A stretch of 64,000 nt of DNA from Albidovulum denitrificans (GTDB lineage Bacteria; Pseudomonadota; Alphaproteobacteria; Rhodobacterales; Rhodobacteraceae), in assembly GCF_002973535.1 (NCBI RefSeq), contig NZ_PVEP01000004.1, forward strand, positions 69,501-133,500, given 5' to 3'. The notes under the pieces are model-generated. The model was not told the DNA's origin. It did no database searches and saw only the letters and a program-made list of their open reading frames with translations. Shown piece after piece: positions 43,141-52,728 of the stretch. Made by a program: the position numbers and the translations under genes. Within the stretch, counting starts at the first letter, position 1. Each line of letters starts with the position of its first letter.

Positions 43141-43818
43141 ATGACCGCCCCTATTTTTGAGTTCTCCGTAGATCGGGTGATCGTGCAGGCCCCCGCCGGG
43201 ATCTACCGAAGCTGGGGCAAGCGGGCGTTCGACATTGCCGTGCTGCTTTTTGCCGCCCCCGTCATCCTTCCCGCGCTTCTTGTCGTGATCGGCGCCGCCT
43301 GGATCGCGGGCGGGCGGCCGCTATACGCGCAGGAACGTATCGGGATGAACGGCCGGGTCTTTCGCTGCTGGAAGGTGCGCACCATGGTGCGCGACGCCGA
43401 TGCCGTGCTGCAAAAGATGATCGCCGAGGACCCGGCGATCGCCGCCGAATGGGCGGTGAACCAGAAACTGTCCCGCGATCCGCGCATCACGCTGATCGGC
43501 GGTATCCTTCGCAAGACCAGCCTTGATGAGCTGCCGCAAGTCTGGAACGTGGTGCGCGGCGACATGAGCCTTGTCGGCCCGCGCCCCTTCACGCCCGACC
43601 AGCAGGATCTTTACCCGCGCGACGCGCTGGGGCGGATACCCTATCTGTCGCTTCGCCCCGGTATCACCGGCCTGTGGCAGGTCAGCCGCCGCAATGCCGG
43701 GTCCTTTGCCGAAAGGGCGCATTACGACGGTATCTATGCCGCCTCGATCGGGTTTCTGAACGACATCCGGCTCATCACGCGCACCTTTGGCGTGGTCCTG
43801 CGCGCAACCGGAAAGTAA
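43141..43818 (+). CDS. Exopolysaccharide sugar transferase (ExoY/WbaP-like)
   Basis: A 225-aa bacterial sugar transferase that loads the first sugar phosphate onto undecaprenyl phosphate. One hydrophobic segment (residues ~29-55) precedes the catalytic domain with KVRTMVRDAD, RKTSLDELPQVWNV, MSLVGPRPFTPDQ and LRPGITGLWQVSRRN, all diagnostic. GAGGACAGA precedes the ATG at 43141; the frame continues upstream to 42952 without conserved sequence. No other polysaccharide genes flank it, so it is an isolated initiating enzyme. The upstream CtrA-like box suggests cell-cycle or lifestyle control. Confidence 0.93.
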   Translation: MTAPIFEFSVDRVIVQAPAGIYRSWGKRAFDIAVLLFAAPVILPALLVVIGAAWIAGGRPLYAQERIGMNGRVFRCWKVRTMVRDADAVLQKMIAEDPAIAAEWAVNQKLSRDPRITLIGGILRKTSLDELPQVWNVVRGDMSLVGPRPFTPDQQDLYPRDALGRIPYLSLRPGITGLWQVSRRNAGSFAERAHYDGIYAASIGFLNDIRLITRTFGVVLRATGK

Positions 43819-43826
43819 GGCGCGCC

Positions 43827-43915
43827 TATAGCATTTCGGGTTTACACTGAATCAGAATTTGAACTTATTTCGTTCGAATTCTGATACTTGCTTTCTCAAC
43901 GAAAACCCGAAACGC
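43827..43915. repeat. 89-bp nested-palindrome repeat, copy 3
   Basis: Same orientation as copy 1. It fills the gap between the stop codons of the converging sugar transferase and dnaQ genes; the dnaQ stop codon begins 1 base after it. Confidence 0.92.
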
Positions 43916-43916
43916 T

Positions 43917-44609
43917 TTACCCGAACCGCTTCCAGATCGCGGCATCGCCCAGACCGGCGATCAGGGCCTGATGCGCCTCGGCTTCCTCCGGCGTCAGACG
44001 GGGGGGAAGCGGGGTGGGCCGGGGCTTTGGCCGCCAGACCTCGGTCGTGACGGTTCCCACGGTTTCGGTGGTCACGGAAAGCGCGAAGTCGGGTTGACGG
44101 CCGCCGATCAGCTCAAGATAGACCTCTGCCAGCAACTCGCTGTCCAGAAGCGCGCCGTGCTTTTCGCGGGCGGAGTTGTCGATGCCGAACCGGCGGCAAA
44201 GCGCGTCGAGCGAGGCGGGGGAGCCGGGGAATTTCCGCCGCGCCATCGCGACGGTATCAAGCGCGCGGTCCATCGGCATGACGGGATGACCGGCCCAGCC
44301 AAGCTCGGCATTCAGGAACTTCATGTCGAATGAGGCATTATGGATGACGAGCGTGGAATCGGAGCCGACAAACTCTACAAAAGCCGCCGCGATTTGCGCG
44401 AACTTGGGCTGATCGCGCAGGAAATCGTCGCCAAGGCCGTGAACGTCGAACGCCTCTTTCGGCATCGCGCGTTCAGGGTTGATATACTGGTGATAGGTCC
44501 GCCCGGTCGGGACGTGGTTCAAAAGCTCGATGGCGCCGATCTCGACGATCCTGTGGCCTTCGCTTGGCTCAAAGCCCGTGGTTTCGGTATCCAGAACGAT
44601 TTCACGCAT
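43917..44609 (-). CDS. dnaQ: DNA polymerase III epsilon subunit DnaQ
   Basis: A 230-aa 3'-5' proofreading exonuclease of the replicase. ExoI motif [11 protein letters not shown] (Asp7, Glu9), Exo[16 protein letters not shown] and Exo[22 protein letters not shown] are all present. The C-terminal 45 residues are a proline-rich linker and polymerase-alpha binding tail. It overlaps coaE by 8 bases and belongs to the maf-aroE-coaE-dnaQ operon. Confidence 0.95.
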   Translation of the reverse strand: MREIVLDTETTGFEPSEGHRIVEIGAIELLNHVPTGRTYHQYINPERAMPKEAFDVHGLGDDFLRDQPKFAQIAAAFVEFVGSDSTLVIHNASFDMKFLNAELGWAGHPVMPMDRALDTVAMARRKFPGSPASLDALCRRFGIDNSAREKHGALLDSELLAEVYLELIGGRQPDFALSVTTETVGTVTTEVWRPKPRPTPLPPRLTPEEAEAHQALIAGLGDAAIWKRFG

Positions 44610-45204
44610 CGCGGTTCTCGATCTCCTTCAACACGCGGTCGACGGCGGCGCGGGCATCGTCAAGGGTCAGCGTCTCGACGATATAATCCGCCCGCTTCCG
44701 TTTTTCCGCATCGGGCATCTGGCGGTCAAGGATGGTCTGGAAATGCGCCTCGGTCATGCCGGGGCGGGCGAGGACGCGCGCTTTTTGTACCTCGGCGGGG
44801 GCGGAGACGACGACGGTGGCATCGACGGTGGTATCCGCGCCGGTTTCGAACAGCAGGGGAATGTCGAGCAGGACCACGCGCACGCCATCCCGCGCGGCGC
44901 GATTGAGGAACTCGGCGCGGTCGGCGGCGACGAGGGGGTGAATGGTGCTTTCCAGACGGCCGAGCGCCCCGTCTTCGGCAGCGATCCAGCGTTTCAGCCG
45001 CGCGCGGTCCACGGCGCCATCGACGACCGCGTCAGGGCAAAGCCGTGCAATCGGGCCGACCGCCGCGCCGCCTTTGGCGTAAAGACGGTGAACCGCCGCA
45101 TCCGCGTCCCAGACCGGAACGCCCCGATCCGCGAACATGCTGGCGGTCGTGGATTTCCCCATGCCGATGGAGCCGGTCAGGCCAATCCGAAACGGCCGCG
45201 TCAT
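44602..45204 (-). CDS. coaE: Dephospho-CoA kinase
   Basis: A 200-aa P-loop kinase that adds the 3'-phosphate in the last step of coenzyme A synthesis. Walker A is GSIGMGKST (residues 11-19), [10 protein letters not shown] and [11 protein letters not shown] are the conserved substrate blocks. Its start overlaps the aroE stop by 4 bases. Confidence 0.96.
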   Translation of the reverse strand: MTRPFRIGLTGSIGMGKSTTASMFADRGVPVWDADAAVHRLYAKGGAAVGPIARLCPDAVVDGAVDRARLKRWIAAEDGALGRLESTIHPLVAADRAEFLNRAARDGVRVVLLDIPLLFETGADTTVDATVVVSAPAEVQKARVLARPGMTEAHFQTILDRQMPDAEKRKRADYIVETLTLDDARAAVDRVLKEIENRDA

Positions 45205-46040
45205 TCCGCAAGGATCGCGGCGCGGGTGGCCTCATTCACCTCGGGCCGGATGCCGAACCAGCGTTCGAAGGCCGGGGCCGCCTGATGCAGAAGCATGCCC
45301 AGCCCGTCGACCGTCACGCAGCCGATGGCGGCAGCCTCTTCCAGGAACTTGGTCCGCAGCGGCGCATAGACGAGGTCATTCACCACGGCCTTGGGCGACA
45401 GGGCGTCAAGCGGGATGCGGAATTCAGGCTTGCCCTCCATCCCGAGAGAGGTGGTGTTGACGACGGTCACCGCGTCTTCAAGCATGTTGCCCGCCTGCAC
45501 CCAATCGCTGACCACGACCTTCGCGCCAAACTCGGCGCGCAGCGCCTCGGCCCGGGCGCGGGTGCGGTTGACCAGCCGGATCTCCGGTGCGCCGATTTCG
45601 ATCAGCGAGGCAAGGACGGCGCGCGCCGCACCACCGGCGCCGATGACCGCGGCGGGACCGGAGGCCGGATCCCAGCCGGGCGCGTTCTGGCGCAGGTTGG
45701 CGACAAAGCCGTAGCCGTCGGTATTGTCGGCATGCAGCCTGCCGTCCTTGCGGAAGATCAGCGTATTTGCCGCCCCGATCAGCGCCGCGCGGTCGGTCAC
45801 CACATCGGCCAGCGCAAGCACCTTTTCCTTATGCGGAATGGTGACGTTGCAGCCGACAAACCCGGCCTTGGGCAGGGCTGCGATGACCTCTTTCAGGTCG
45901 GCCTGGGCGACATCCATCGGGATGTAATGGCCCTTGATGCCATGGGTCTTCAGCCAGTGCTGATGCAGTCTGGGCGATTTCGAATGCGCCACGGGGGAAC
46001 CGATGACGCCGGCGAGGGGGATACGGGGATGGTCACTCAT
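45201..46040 (-). CDS. aroE: Shikimate dehydrogenase
   Basis: A 279-aa NADPH enzyme reducing 3-dehydroshikimate in aromatic amino acid synthesis. [16 protein letters not shown] is the substrate-binding block, NVTIPHKE holds the catalytic lysine, [12 protein letters not shown] is the nucleotide loop and VNRTRARAE binds the NADPH phosphate. It overlaps maf by 4 bases. Confidence 0.96.
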   Translation of the reverse strand: MSDHPRIPLAGVIGSPVAHSKSPRLHQHWLKTHGIKGHYIPMDVAQADLKEVIAALPKAGFVGCNVTIPHKEKVLALADVVTDRAALIGAANTLIFRKDGRLHADNTDGYGFVANLRQNAPGWDPASGPAAVIGAGGAARAVLASLIEIGAPEIRLVNRTRARAEALRAEFGAKVVVSDWVQAGNMLEDAVTVVNTTSLGMEGKPEFRIPLDALSPKAVVNDLVYAPLRTKFLEEAAAIGCVTVDGLGMLLHQAAPAFERWFGIRPEVNEATRAAILAE

Positions 46041-46642
46041 GCCGCGATGTCGCCCCGAATGCCGAGCCAGGTCAAGAGTTCGATCAAGGGCAGACCGAGG
46101 ATGGTGAAGTAATCGCCCTCAATGCGCGAAAAAAGGCGCACGCCTTCGGCTTCGAGCATATAGGCGCCGACGCTGTTGCCGACCTCGGGCCAGTTTCGGG
46201 TAAGGTAGGCGTCAAGGTAGTCCTCGCTGAAATCCCGCATCGTGAGGCGCGCGGTGCCGACATGGCGCCAGAGGGGACGGCCGTTTTCGCAAACGACGGC
46301 GGCGGAGAGGAGACGATGGGTCTTGCCGCGCAGATCCATGAGTTGCTGGCGCGCGGCGGCAGGGCTTTCGGGCTTTGTCAGGACGGCGCCGTCGAGGTCC
46401 AGCACCTGGTCGCAGCCGATCACCAGCGCGCCGGGGTGTTTGTCAGAGACCTTGGCCGCCTTGAATTCAGCCAGGGCATCCGCGATGTCGCGCGGACCGG
46501 CATCCTCGGCCTGAAGGGAGGCGCGGATCGCGTCTTCATCGACGCGGGGGCGGGCGATGTCGAAACGCAACCCGGCATTGCGGAGCAAGGTGGCCCGGAT
46601 TTCGGAGCCGGAGGCGAGGAAGAGGGGCTTTGGGTCGGTCAT
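46037..46642 (-). CDS. Maf family nucleotide pyrophosphatase
   Basis: A 201-aa Maf protein, a pyrophosphatase acting on modified or canonical nucleoside triphosphates. LASGSEIRATLLRNAG is the phosphate-binding start, VIGCDQVLDLDG holds the catalytic Asp, and EGDYFTILGLPL is the conserved end block. The ATG at 46642 matches the family start. First gene of an operon transcribed away from the putative origin. Confidence 0.94.
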   Translation of the reverse strand: MTDPKPLFLASGSEIRATLLRNAGLRFDIARPRVDEDAIRASLQAEDAGPRDIADALAEFKAAKVSDKHPGALVIGCDQVLDLDGAVLTKPESPAAARQQLMDLRGKTHRLLSAAVVCENGRPLWRHVGTARLTMRDFSEDYLDAYLTRNWPEVGNSVGAYMLEAEGVRLFSRIEGDYFTILGLPLIELLTWLGIRGDIAA

Positions 46643-47062
46643 GTGGGTCAAGCTGTGGACAAGCGGGCCGGAGGGTCGTGGGTGAACGGGGGTGAAAAGA
46701 ACGGCTGCCTTCGGGGTGGGGAAAGGTAGGCCGGTTGTCAATCACTTCGCGGCGATGATCCCCATGTGGATGGCGGTGAAAGGGGGATGTGGATGAACGG
46801 GTTTTCCACGGATCGGCGGTACGGACGGATCGTTATAGGTGAGCGTATCCATTCTTAACCTACTGATTTAAAATGCTTTAATATGATGCTAGATCGACCC
46901 ACAGGCCCCGACGGATTTATCCACAAGGTTCTCCGCCTGTGTGAAACCTGGACCGAACCCGGACAATCCACGCTGTCCACAGGGCCATAAGCATCATCAT
47001 CCCTTTTCTTTTCTTTAACTATTATTTTAGGAAGGCCGGGCCGGAAGCCGGAGGGACTTGTC
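46643..47062. other. Probable chromosomal replication origin (oriC)
   Basis: A 420-base gap without genes. DnaA-box-like 9-mers: TGTGGACAA (46654-46662), TGTGGATGG (46765-46773), TGTGGATGA (46788-46796), TTTTCCACG (46802-46810), an exact TTATCCACA (46917-46925), and CTGTCCACA (46973-46981). An AT-rich stretch at 46850-46890 could be the unwinding element. Genes on both sides run away from it. The flanking order (dnaQ-coaE-aroE-maf on one side, rho-mnmE-mnmG-rsmG-parAB on the other) is that of the Caulobacter origin. An ORF on the minus strand here has no conserved sequence. Confidence 0.8.
46917..46925 (+). promoter_or_regulatory. Consensus DnaA box
   Basis: Exact TTATCCACA, the strongest of six DnaA-box-like 9-mers in this gap. 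Confidence 0.75.
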
Positions 47063-47515
47063 ATGATCACGGATTTCCTTGCCAGCGCCTATCCGGTGAC
47101 GAAGGCGCTGCATATCATTTCGATCGTGAGCTGGATGGCCGGTGTGATCTGCCTGCCGTTCCTGTTCGCGGTTCACGCCGATGGGGCGGAGGCGGGAAGC
47201 GACGCCGACAAGACCTTTCAGAAGATGGAATGGTGGCTGCTTCGCGGGATCATGAATCCGGGGATGAGTGCGGCCTGGGTCCTTGGCCTTGCGCTGGTCT
47301 TCACGCCGGGGATCGTGTCCTGGTCGATGCTCTGGCCCTGGACGAAGGCGGCGGGTGTGCTGGCGGTGACCTGGCTGCACCATTGGCTTGGATACCGGCG
47401 GAAGGATTTCGTGAGAGGGACGAACAAGGTCAGCGCCGCGCGGTACCGGGTTGTCGGGACTGTGCCGTTGGTGTTCCTGGTGTTGATCGTCTTCTCCGTG
47501 GTGCTGAAATTCTGA
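47063..47515 (+). CDS. hemJ: Protoporphyrinogen oxidase HemJ
   Basis: A 150-aa four-helix membrane protein that oxidises protoporphyrinogen IX to protoporphyrin IX in heme (and bacteriochlorophyll) synthesis. His17 in [14 protein letters not shown] is the conserved heme-binding position, and [15 protein letters not shown] carries the other conserved His/Lys residues. GGAGG stands 8 bases before the ATG. It is the first gene to the right of the origin, where Caulobacter has other heme genes. Confidence 0.93.
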   Translation: MITDFLASAYPVTKALHIISIVSWMAGVICLPFLFAVHADGAEAGSDADKTFQKMEWWLLRGIMNPGMSAAWVLGLALVFTPGIVSWSMLWPWTKAAGVLAVTWLHHWLGYRRKDFVRGTNKVSAARYRVVGTVPLVFLVLIVFSVVLKF

Positions 47516-47520
47516 TCAGA

Positions 47521-47550
47521 TTGACTCCGGGGGTTTGTCGGGTGTAGAGA
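47521..47550 (+). promoter_or_regulatory. Possible rho promoter
   Basis: TTGACT and TAGAGA with an 18-base spacer; the -10 match is poor. A 14-base palindrome, CTTCCGTTCGGAAG (47559-47572), lies in the leader before rho. Confidence 0.25.
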
Positions 47551-47633
47551 GGCCCCGCCTTCCGTTCGGAAGTGAATTCTCCCTTGATCCCGATAGTGCG
47601 CGCGCCCCGCGCCGTTTGCCGAAAGGCGTCCCC

Positions 47634-48905
47634 ATGACGACAGAACGTTTGAACCTTGCCGATCTTAAGGCGAAAAGCCCGGCCGATCTTCTGGCCATGG
47701 CCGAAGAGCTTGAGATTGAGAATGCCTCGACCATGCGCAAGGGGGAGATGATGTTCTCCATCCTGCGCGAATATGCCGATGAGGGCTATGAGGTCGGCGG
47801 CGACGGCGTTCTAGAGGTGCTTCAGGACGGGTTCGGATTCCTGCGCTCGCCCGAGGCGAACTATCTGCCCGGCCCCGATGACATCTATGTCAGCCCGGAT
47901 ATGCTGCGGCAGTATTCGATGCGCACCGGTGACACGATCGAGGGCGTGATCCGCGCGCCGGGCGAGAATGAGCGGTATTTTGCGCTGACCAAGGTTACGT
48001 CGATCAATTTCGGCGACCCGGACAAGGCGCGGCACAAGGTGGCATTCGACAACCTCACCCCGCTTTACCCGGATGAGCGGTTGAAGATGGAGATCGAGGA
48101 CCCGACGATCAGGGACCGCTCCGCCCGGATCATCGACCTGGTGGCGCCGATCGGCAAGGGCCAGCGGTCGCTGATCGTGGCACCGCCGCGCACGGGTAAG
48201 ACGGTTCTGCTCCAAAACATCGCCCATTCGATCGAGAAGAACCACCCGGAGTGCTATCTGATCGTCCTTCTGATCGACGAACGGCCGGAAGAGGTGACGG
48301 ACATGCAGCGGTCGGTGAAGGGGGAGGTGATATCCTCGACCTTCGACGAACCGGCGACGCGGCACGTTGCGGTCTCAGAGATGGTGATCGAGAAGGCGAA
48401 GCGGCTTGTGGAGCATAAGCGCGACGTCGTGATCCTGCTCGATTCGATCACCCGTCTGGGGCGCGCGTTCAACACGGTTGTGCCGTCCTCGGGCAAGGTG
48501 CTGACGGGCGGTGTCGATGCCAATGCGCTGCAACGGCCGAAGCGGTTCTTTGGCGCTGCGCGGAACATCGAAGAAGGCGGGTCGCTGACCATCATCGCCA
48601 CGGCGCTGATCGACACCGGCAGCCGGATGGATGAGGTCATCTTTGAAGAGTTCAAGGGGACCGGTAACTCCGAGATCGTGCTGGACCGGAAGGTCGCCGA
48701 CAAGCGCGTCTTCCCGGCGATGGACATCCTGAAATCCGGCACGCGGAAAGAGGATCTGCTGGTCGACAAGAACGACCTTCAGAAGACCTATGTCCTGCGC
48801 CGCATCCTGAACCCGATGGGTACGACGGATGCGATCGAATTCCTGATCTCGAAGCTGAAGCAGACAAAGTCGAACGCGGAGTTTTTCGACTCCATGAACG
48901 CCTGA
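47634..48905 (+). CDS. rho: Transcription termination factor Rho
   Basis: A 423-aa hexameric RNA helicase. The N-terminal domain ([14 protein letters not shown]) leads to the RNA-binding cold-shock fold with [14 protein letters not shown], then the ATPase: [12 protein letters not shown] (about 183-194), [13 protein letters not shown], and the Q/R loops [11 protein letters not shown] and [15 protein letters not shown]. The ATG at 47634 matches the conserved alphaproteobacterial N terminus. Confidence 0.97.
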   Translation: MTTERLNLADLKAKSPADLLAMAEELEIENASTMRKGEMMFSILREYADEGYEVGGDGVLEVLQDGFGFLRSPEANYLPGPDDIYVSPDMLRQYSMRTGDTIEGVIRAPGENERYFALTKVTSINFGDPDKARHKVAFDNLTPLYPDERLKMEIEDPTIRDRSARIIDLVAPIGKGQRSLIVAPPRTGKTVLLQNIAHSIEKNHPECYLIVLLIDERPEEVTDMQRSVKGEVISSTFDEPATRHVAVSEMVIEKAKRLVEHKRDVVILLDSITRLGRAFNTVVPSSGKVLTGGVDANALQRPKRFFGAARNIEEGGSLTIIATALIDTGSRMDEVIFEEFKGTGNSEIVLDRKVADKRVFPAMDILKSGTRKEDLLVDKNDLQKTYVLRRILNPMGTTDAIEFLISKLKQTKSNAEFFDSMNA

Positions 48906-48909
48906 CTTG

Positions 48910-48923
48910 TTGTTTTAAAACAA
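48910..48923. other. AT-rich palindrome between rho and mnmE
   Basis: TTGTTTTAAAACAA, a perfect 14-base palindrome in the 30-base gap between rho and mnmE. It could be part of a promoter or a protein-binding site; nothing decides. Confidence 0.4.
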
Positions 48924-48935
48924 TAGGTTAACGGA

Positions 48936-50231
48936 ATGGATACGGTCTATGCTCTGGCCTCTGCCCGAGGTCGCGCCGGTGTGGCTGTGATCCGGGTATC
49001 GGGGCCGATGGCCTTTGACGCGGTGCGCAAGCTGGCGGGTCGTGTGCCACCCTTGCGCCAGGCTGTTGTGATGGCGCTGCATGACGGGGACGGCGGGCTT
49101 CTCGACAGCGCGCTGGTTCTGGCATTTGGTGCGGGGGCGAGCTTTACCGGTGAGCCGACGGTGGAGTTTCAGCTGCATGGCGCGGTCACGACCGTGGATG
49201 CGGTGCTGCGGGAGCTTTCCGGGTTTGACGGGTTTCGCGCGGCCGAGCCGGGGGAGTTCACGCGCCGCGCGCTTGCCAATGGACGGATGGATCTGGCGCA
49301 GGTCGAGGGGCTGGCGGATCTGCTGGAGTCCGAGACCGAAGCGCAGCGGAAGCAGGCATTGCGCGTGCTGTCCGGCGCCATCGGGGCGCGAAGCGCGGGG
49401 TGGCGGCGGGACCTGATCCGGGCGGCTGCGCTTTTGTCCGCGACGATTGATTTCGCGGATGAGGATGTGCCGGTAGACGTCACGCCCGAGGTCATCGCGC
49501 TGGTGTCCGGCGTATTGGCGGAGCTGGAGCGGGAGATTGCCGGTTTCGGGGCGGCGGAGCGCATTCGGGAGGGGTTTGAGGTCGCGATTATTGGCGCGCC
49601 GAATGCGGGGAAATCGACGCTTCTGAACGCGCTCGCCGGGCGGGAGGCGGCGATCACGTCGGACCATGCCGGGACGACGCGGGACGTGATCGAGGTGCGG
49701 ATGGATATCGGTGGGCTGGCCGTGACGCTGCTGGATACCGCCGGCCTGCGGGAGACGGTGGAGCCGGTGGAGCGGATCGGGATCGACCGGGCGGTGGCGC
49801 GTGCCGAGGCGGCGGACCTGCGGTTGTTTCTGCGGAGCGGGGCGGAGGCCTTGCCGGTTGCCGCACGGGCAGGGGATATTGAGGCGATTGGCAAGGCGGA
49901 TCTTGTCGATGCGCGGGATTGCGGCGCGCTTTATATCTCTGGCGTGACCGGGGAGGGGCTTGGCGAACTGGTGTCGCGGATTGGCCAGGCCCTTGGTGGC
50001 CGCGTTGCCGGGGCCGGGATCATGGTGCGGGAGCGGCACCGGGTTGCGATCTTGCGCGCGGCGGAGGCATTGCGGCGCGCCTTGGAGGACGTCGCGCGCG
50101 GGGCGGATCGGGTGGAGATTGCGGCGGATGAGCTGCGGTCGGCTGTCCAGGCGCTCGATTCTCTGATAGGGCGTGTCGATGTCGAGGACTTGCTGGACGA
50201 AATCTTCGCCAGCTTCTGCATTGGGAAGTAG
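48936..50231 (+). CDS. mnmE: tRNA modification GTPase MnmE
   Basis: A 431-aa GTPase that with MnmG makes the cmnm5 modification at U34 of certain tRNAs. The N-terminal tetrahydrofolate domain is followed by a GTPase inserted in a helical domain: G1 GAPNAGKST (220-228), G2 TTRD, G3 DTAG (267-270), and the C-terminal Cys of FCIGK that is needed for catalysis. The usual G4 NKxD is replaced by GKAD (319-322), see findings. It ends 2 bases before mnmG. Confidence 0.96.
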   Translation: MDTVYALASARGRAGVAVIRVSGPMAFDAVRKLAGRVPPLRQAVVMALHDGDGGLLDSALVLAFGAGASFTGEPTVEFQLHGAVTTVDAVLRELSGFDGFRAAEPGEFTRRALANGRMDLAQVEGLADLLESETEAQRKQALRVLSGAIGARSAGWRRDLIRAAALLSATIDFADEDVPVDVTPEVIALVSGVLAELEREIAGFGAAERIREGFEVAIIGAPNAGKSTLLNALAGREAAITSDHAGTTRDVIEVRMDIGGLAVTLLDTAGLRETVEPVERIGIDRAVARAEAADLRLFLRSGAEALPVAARAGDIEAIGKADLVDARDCGALYISGVTGEGLGELVSRIGQALGGRVAGAGIMVRERHRVAILRAAEALRRALEDVARGADRVEIAADELRSAVQALDSLIGRVDVEDLLDEIFASFCIGK

Positions 50232-50233
50232 GG

Positions 50234-52108
50234 GTGTTTCACGTGAAACATTACGACGTCATCGTGGTGGGCGGCGGGCATGCCGGAACCGAGGCCGCGC
50301 ATGCCGCGGCCCGGATGGGGGTGCGGACCGCGCTTGTGACGTTGACGCGCGCCGGGATTGGCACGATGTCGTGCAACCCGGCCATCGGGGGGCTTGGCAA
50401 GGGCCATCTGGTGCGGGAAATCGACGCGCTGGACGGCGTCATGGGTCGGGTCGCGGACCGCGCGGGAATTCAGTTCCGCTTGCTGAATCGTCGCAAAGGA
50501 CCTGCGGTTCAGGGGCCTAGGGCGCAATCCGACCGGCGCATTTACCGCGAAACCATGTTGGCGGAGACAGAGGCGCGACCCGGACTGGATGTGATTGAGG
50601 GCGAGGTCGTCGATCTGATCGTGACCGCGAATCGGATCGGCGGTGTCGTTCTTGAGGGCGGGGTGGAAATCACCGGCGGTGCCGTCATCCTGACCTCCGG
50701 TACGTTCCTGCGCGGCATCATCCATATCGGGGATGAGCGTCGGCCGGGGGGTCGTATGGGTGACCGCCCGTCCATTCGTCTGGCTGAGCGGCTGGATAGT
50801 TTTGGCCTGCCCCTTGGCCGCCTGAAAACCGGAACGCCGCCGCGACTGGACGGGCGGACGATCAACTGGAATGTGTTGGGTGCGCAGCCGGGCGATGATG
50901 AGCCGGTGCTGTTCTCCTTTCTCCACCACAAGCCCTTCGTGCGCCAGGTTTCTTGCGGGATTACGCATACGAACGCACGGACGCATGACATCATCCGCGC
51001 CAATCTTGATCGTTCCGCGATGTATGGCGGCCATATCGAAGGGGTTGGTCCGCGCTATTGCCCGTCCATCGAAGACAAGGTTGTGCGATTCGCGGAGAAG
51101 GACTCCCACCAGATATTCCTTGAGCCCGAAGGGCTTGATGATCCGACGGTTTATCCGAACGGCATTTCCAGTTCGCTGCCCGTGGACGTGCAGGAGGCCT
51201 ATGTTCATTCGATCGAAGGTCTGGAATCGGTGAGGATCATCCAGCCCGCCTATGCGATCGAATACGACTATGTCGATCCCCGCGCCCTGACACGGACCCT
51301 GCGGCTGCGGGATTTCGAGGGGCTGTACCTCGCTGGCCAAATCAACGGGACCACGGGGTATGAGGAGGCGGCGGCGCAAGGGCTTGTGGCTGGGCTGAAT
51401 GCGGCCCGAGATGTGGTGGGCGGCGAGCCGGTTCTCTTCAGCCGCTCCGATAGCTATATTGGCGTGATGATCGATGATTTGGTGACGCGGGGCGTGGCGG
51501 AACCGTACCGGATGTTCACCTCTCGCGCGGAATTCCGGCTGTCCCTTCGCGCGGACAACGCCGACCAGCGGTTGACACCTCTTGGGCTTGGGGTTGGCTG
51601 CGTCGGCGAGCAGCGGCGTGAGGCGTTCGGCCGGAAGATGGAGGCGCTGGAGGCGGCGCGGGCGCGGCTCGAATCTCAGACCTATTCTCCGAATCAGGCC
51701 GCGGCTGTTGGTATTCGTGTCGGTCAGGATGGGCAGCGACGCAGCGCCTTCGCGCTCTTGGCGTTCCCGGACGTAGCGTTCGACGACCTGCTTCGGCTTG
51801 ATCCCTCGCTCACCGACCTTGATCCCGAGACCCGCGAACAAATCTCACGCGACGCGATGTACGCGACCTATATCGACCGTCAGGCGACCGAGGTCGAGGC
51901 GCTCCGTCGCGACGAAGCGCATGAAATTCCACCGGATTTCGACTATCGCATGCTCAGCGGCCTTTCTTTCGAACTGACGGCCAAGCTTGAACGCGCGCGC
52001 CCGGCGACGCTGGCGCAGGCCGGGCGGATCGACGGCATGACCCCGGCGGCAATGACGCTGATCCTCGCGGCGATCCGGCGAAAGCAAAAGGCGCGGGTGT
52101 CGGGATGA
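50234..52108 (+). CDS. mnmG: tRNA uridine-5-carboxymethylaminomethyl modification enzyme MnmG
   Basis: A 624-aa FAD enzyme, partner of MnmE. The FAD motif [15 protein letters not shown] and the signature blocks [17 protein letters not shown] and [21 protein letters not shown] are present. Two GTG starts are possible: 50234 (giving MFHVKHYD) and 50243 (MKHYD, closer to the usual start). Both lie in or at the parS palindrome at 50235-50250, so DNA-binding by ParB would cover the translation start region. It overlaps rsmG by 4 bases. Confidence 0.96.
   Translation: MFHVKHYDVIVVGGGHAGTEAAHAAARMGVRTALVTLTRAGIGTMSCNPAIGGLGKGHLVREIDALDGVMGRVADRAGIQFRLLNRRKGPAVQGPRAQSDRRIYRETMLAETEARPGLDVIEGEVVDLIVTANRIGGVVLEGGVEITGGAVILTSGTFLRGIIHIGDERRPGGRMGDRPSIRLAERLDSFGLPLGRLKTGTPPRLDGRTINWNVLGAQPGDDEPVLFSFLHHKPFVRQVSCGITHTNARTHDIIRANLDRSAMYGGHIEGVGPRYCPSIEDKVVRFAEKDSHQIFLEPEGLDDPTVYPNGISSSLPVDVQEAYVHSIEGLESVRIIQPAYAIEYDYVDPRALTRTLRLRDFEGLYLAGQINGTTGYEEAAAQGLVAGLNAARDVVGGEPVLFSRSDSYIGVMIDDLVTRGVAEPYRMFTSRAEFRLSLRADNADQRLTPLGLGVGCVGEQRREAFGRKMEALEAARARLESQTYSPNQAAAVGIRVGQDGQRRSAFALLAFPDVAFDDLLRLDPSLTDLDPETREQISRDAMYATYIDRQATEVEALRRDEAHEIPPDFDYRMLSGLSFELTAKLERARPATLAQAGRIDGMTPAAMTLILAAIRRKQKARVSG
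50235..50250. other. parS partition site 1
   Basis: TGTTTCACGTGAAACA, a perfect 16-base palindrome identical to the canonical chromosomal ParB-binding site, at the very 5' end of mnmG. Confidence 0.96.
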
Positions 52109-52728
52109 CCGGGGGCGGGGCGTTGTTGCCGGACCTCGATGTTTCACGTGAAACATGGGGTCGGCTGGAGCTTTACGATTCGATGCTGCGAAAGTGGAAT
52201 CCGGCCATCAATCTCGTCTCCCGCACGACGCTGGACGATATCTGGGCGCGCCACTTCCTTGATTCGGCACAACTATTTATGCTCGCGCCGAACGCGGCCC
52301 GGCTTTGGGCCGATCTCGGCGCGGGCGGCGGTTTTCCCGGCCTCGTGATCGCTATCCTCGCGCAGGAGCTTCGCCCGGGTCTCTCCGTCACGCTCGTCGA
52401 AAGCGACCAGCGCAAATGCACCTTCCTGCGAGAGGTCGCGCGCCAAACAGGGACCCCGGTAACCGTCCTGACCCAACGCGCCGAGGATCTTCCGCCCCTT
52501 CATGCCGATATCGTTTCGGCCCGCGCGCTCGCCCCGCTTCGCGATCTCCTGCACCTCGCAGAGCGTCACCTGACCCCCGCCGGCACCGCGCTTTTCCTCA
52601 AAGGCGCAAACCACGACGCCGAACTCTCCGACGCCCTTGAAACCTTCCGCTTTACGTTTCAGAAGAGGGCGAGCCAGACCGATCCCCAGGCGGTCATTCT
52701 TTCTATCGGAGATCTCGCGCGTGAATGA
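52105..52728 (+). CDS. rsmG: 16S rRNA (guanine527-N7)-methyltransferase RsmG
   Basis: A 207-aa SAM-dependent methyltransferase modifying G527 of 16S rRNA. The SAM loop [14 protein letters not shown] and [14 protein letters not shown] are diagnostic, and VSARALAPL follows. The parS site at 52140-52155 encodes VSRET in its N-terminal part. It overlaps mnmG by 4 bases and parA by 8. Confidence 0.95.
   Translation: MTGGGALLPDLDVSRETWGRLELYDSMLRKWNPAINLVSRTTLDDIWARHFLDSAQLFMLAPNAARLWADLGAGGGFPGLVIAILAQELRPGLSVTLVESDQRKCTFLREVARQTGTPVTVLTQRAEDLPPLHADIVSARALAPLRDLLHLAERHLTPAGTALFLKGANHDAELSDALETFRFTFQKRASQTDPQAVILSIGDLARE
52140..52155. other. parS partition site 2
   Basis: Second perfect TGTTTCACGTGAAACA, inside rsmG codons 12-17, 1.9 kb from the first and 0.6 kb before parA. 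Confidence 0.96.

Noticed and set aside
47015-47029. CtrA-like box in the origin gap (TTAA-N7-TTTA)
   Set aside because: Second half site has a mismatch; CtrA control of the origin would be attractive by analogy to Caulobacter but this sequence alone is too weak.
46855-47070. 71-aa frame on the minus strand inside the origin gap
   Set aside because: No ribosome-binding site, no recognisable sequence, and it overlaps the DnaA boxes and AT-rich stretch.
48915-48932. TTAA...TTAAC pair before mnmE as a CtrA box
   Set aside because: Spacer is 9 bases, not 7.
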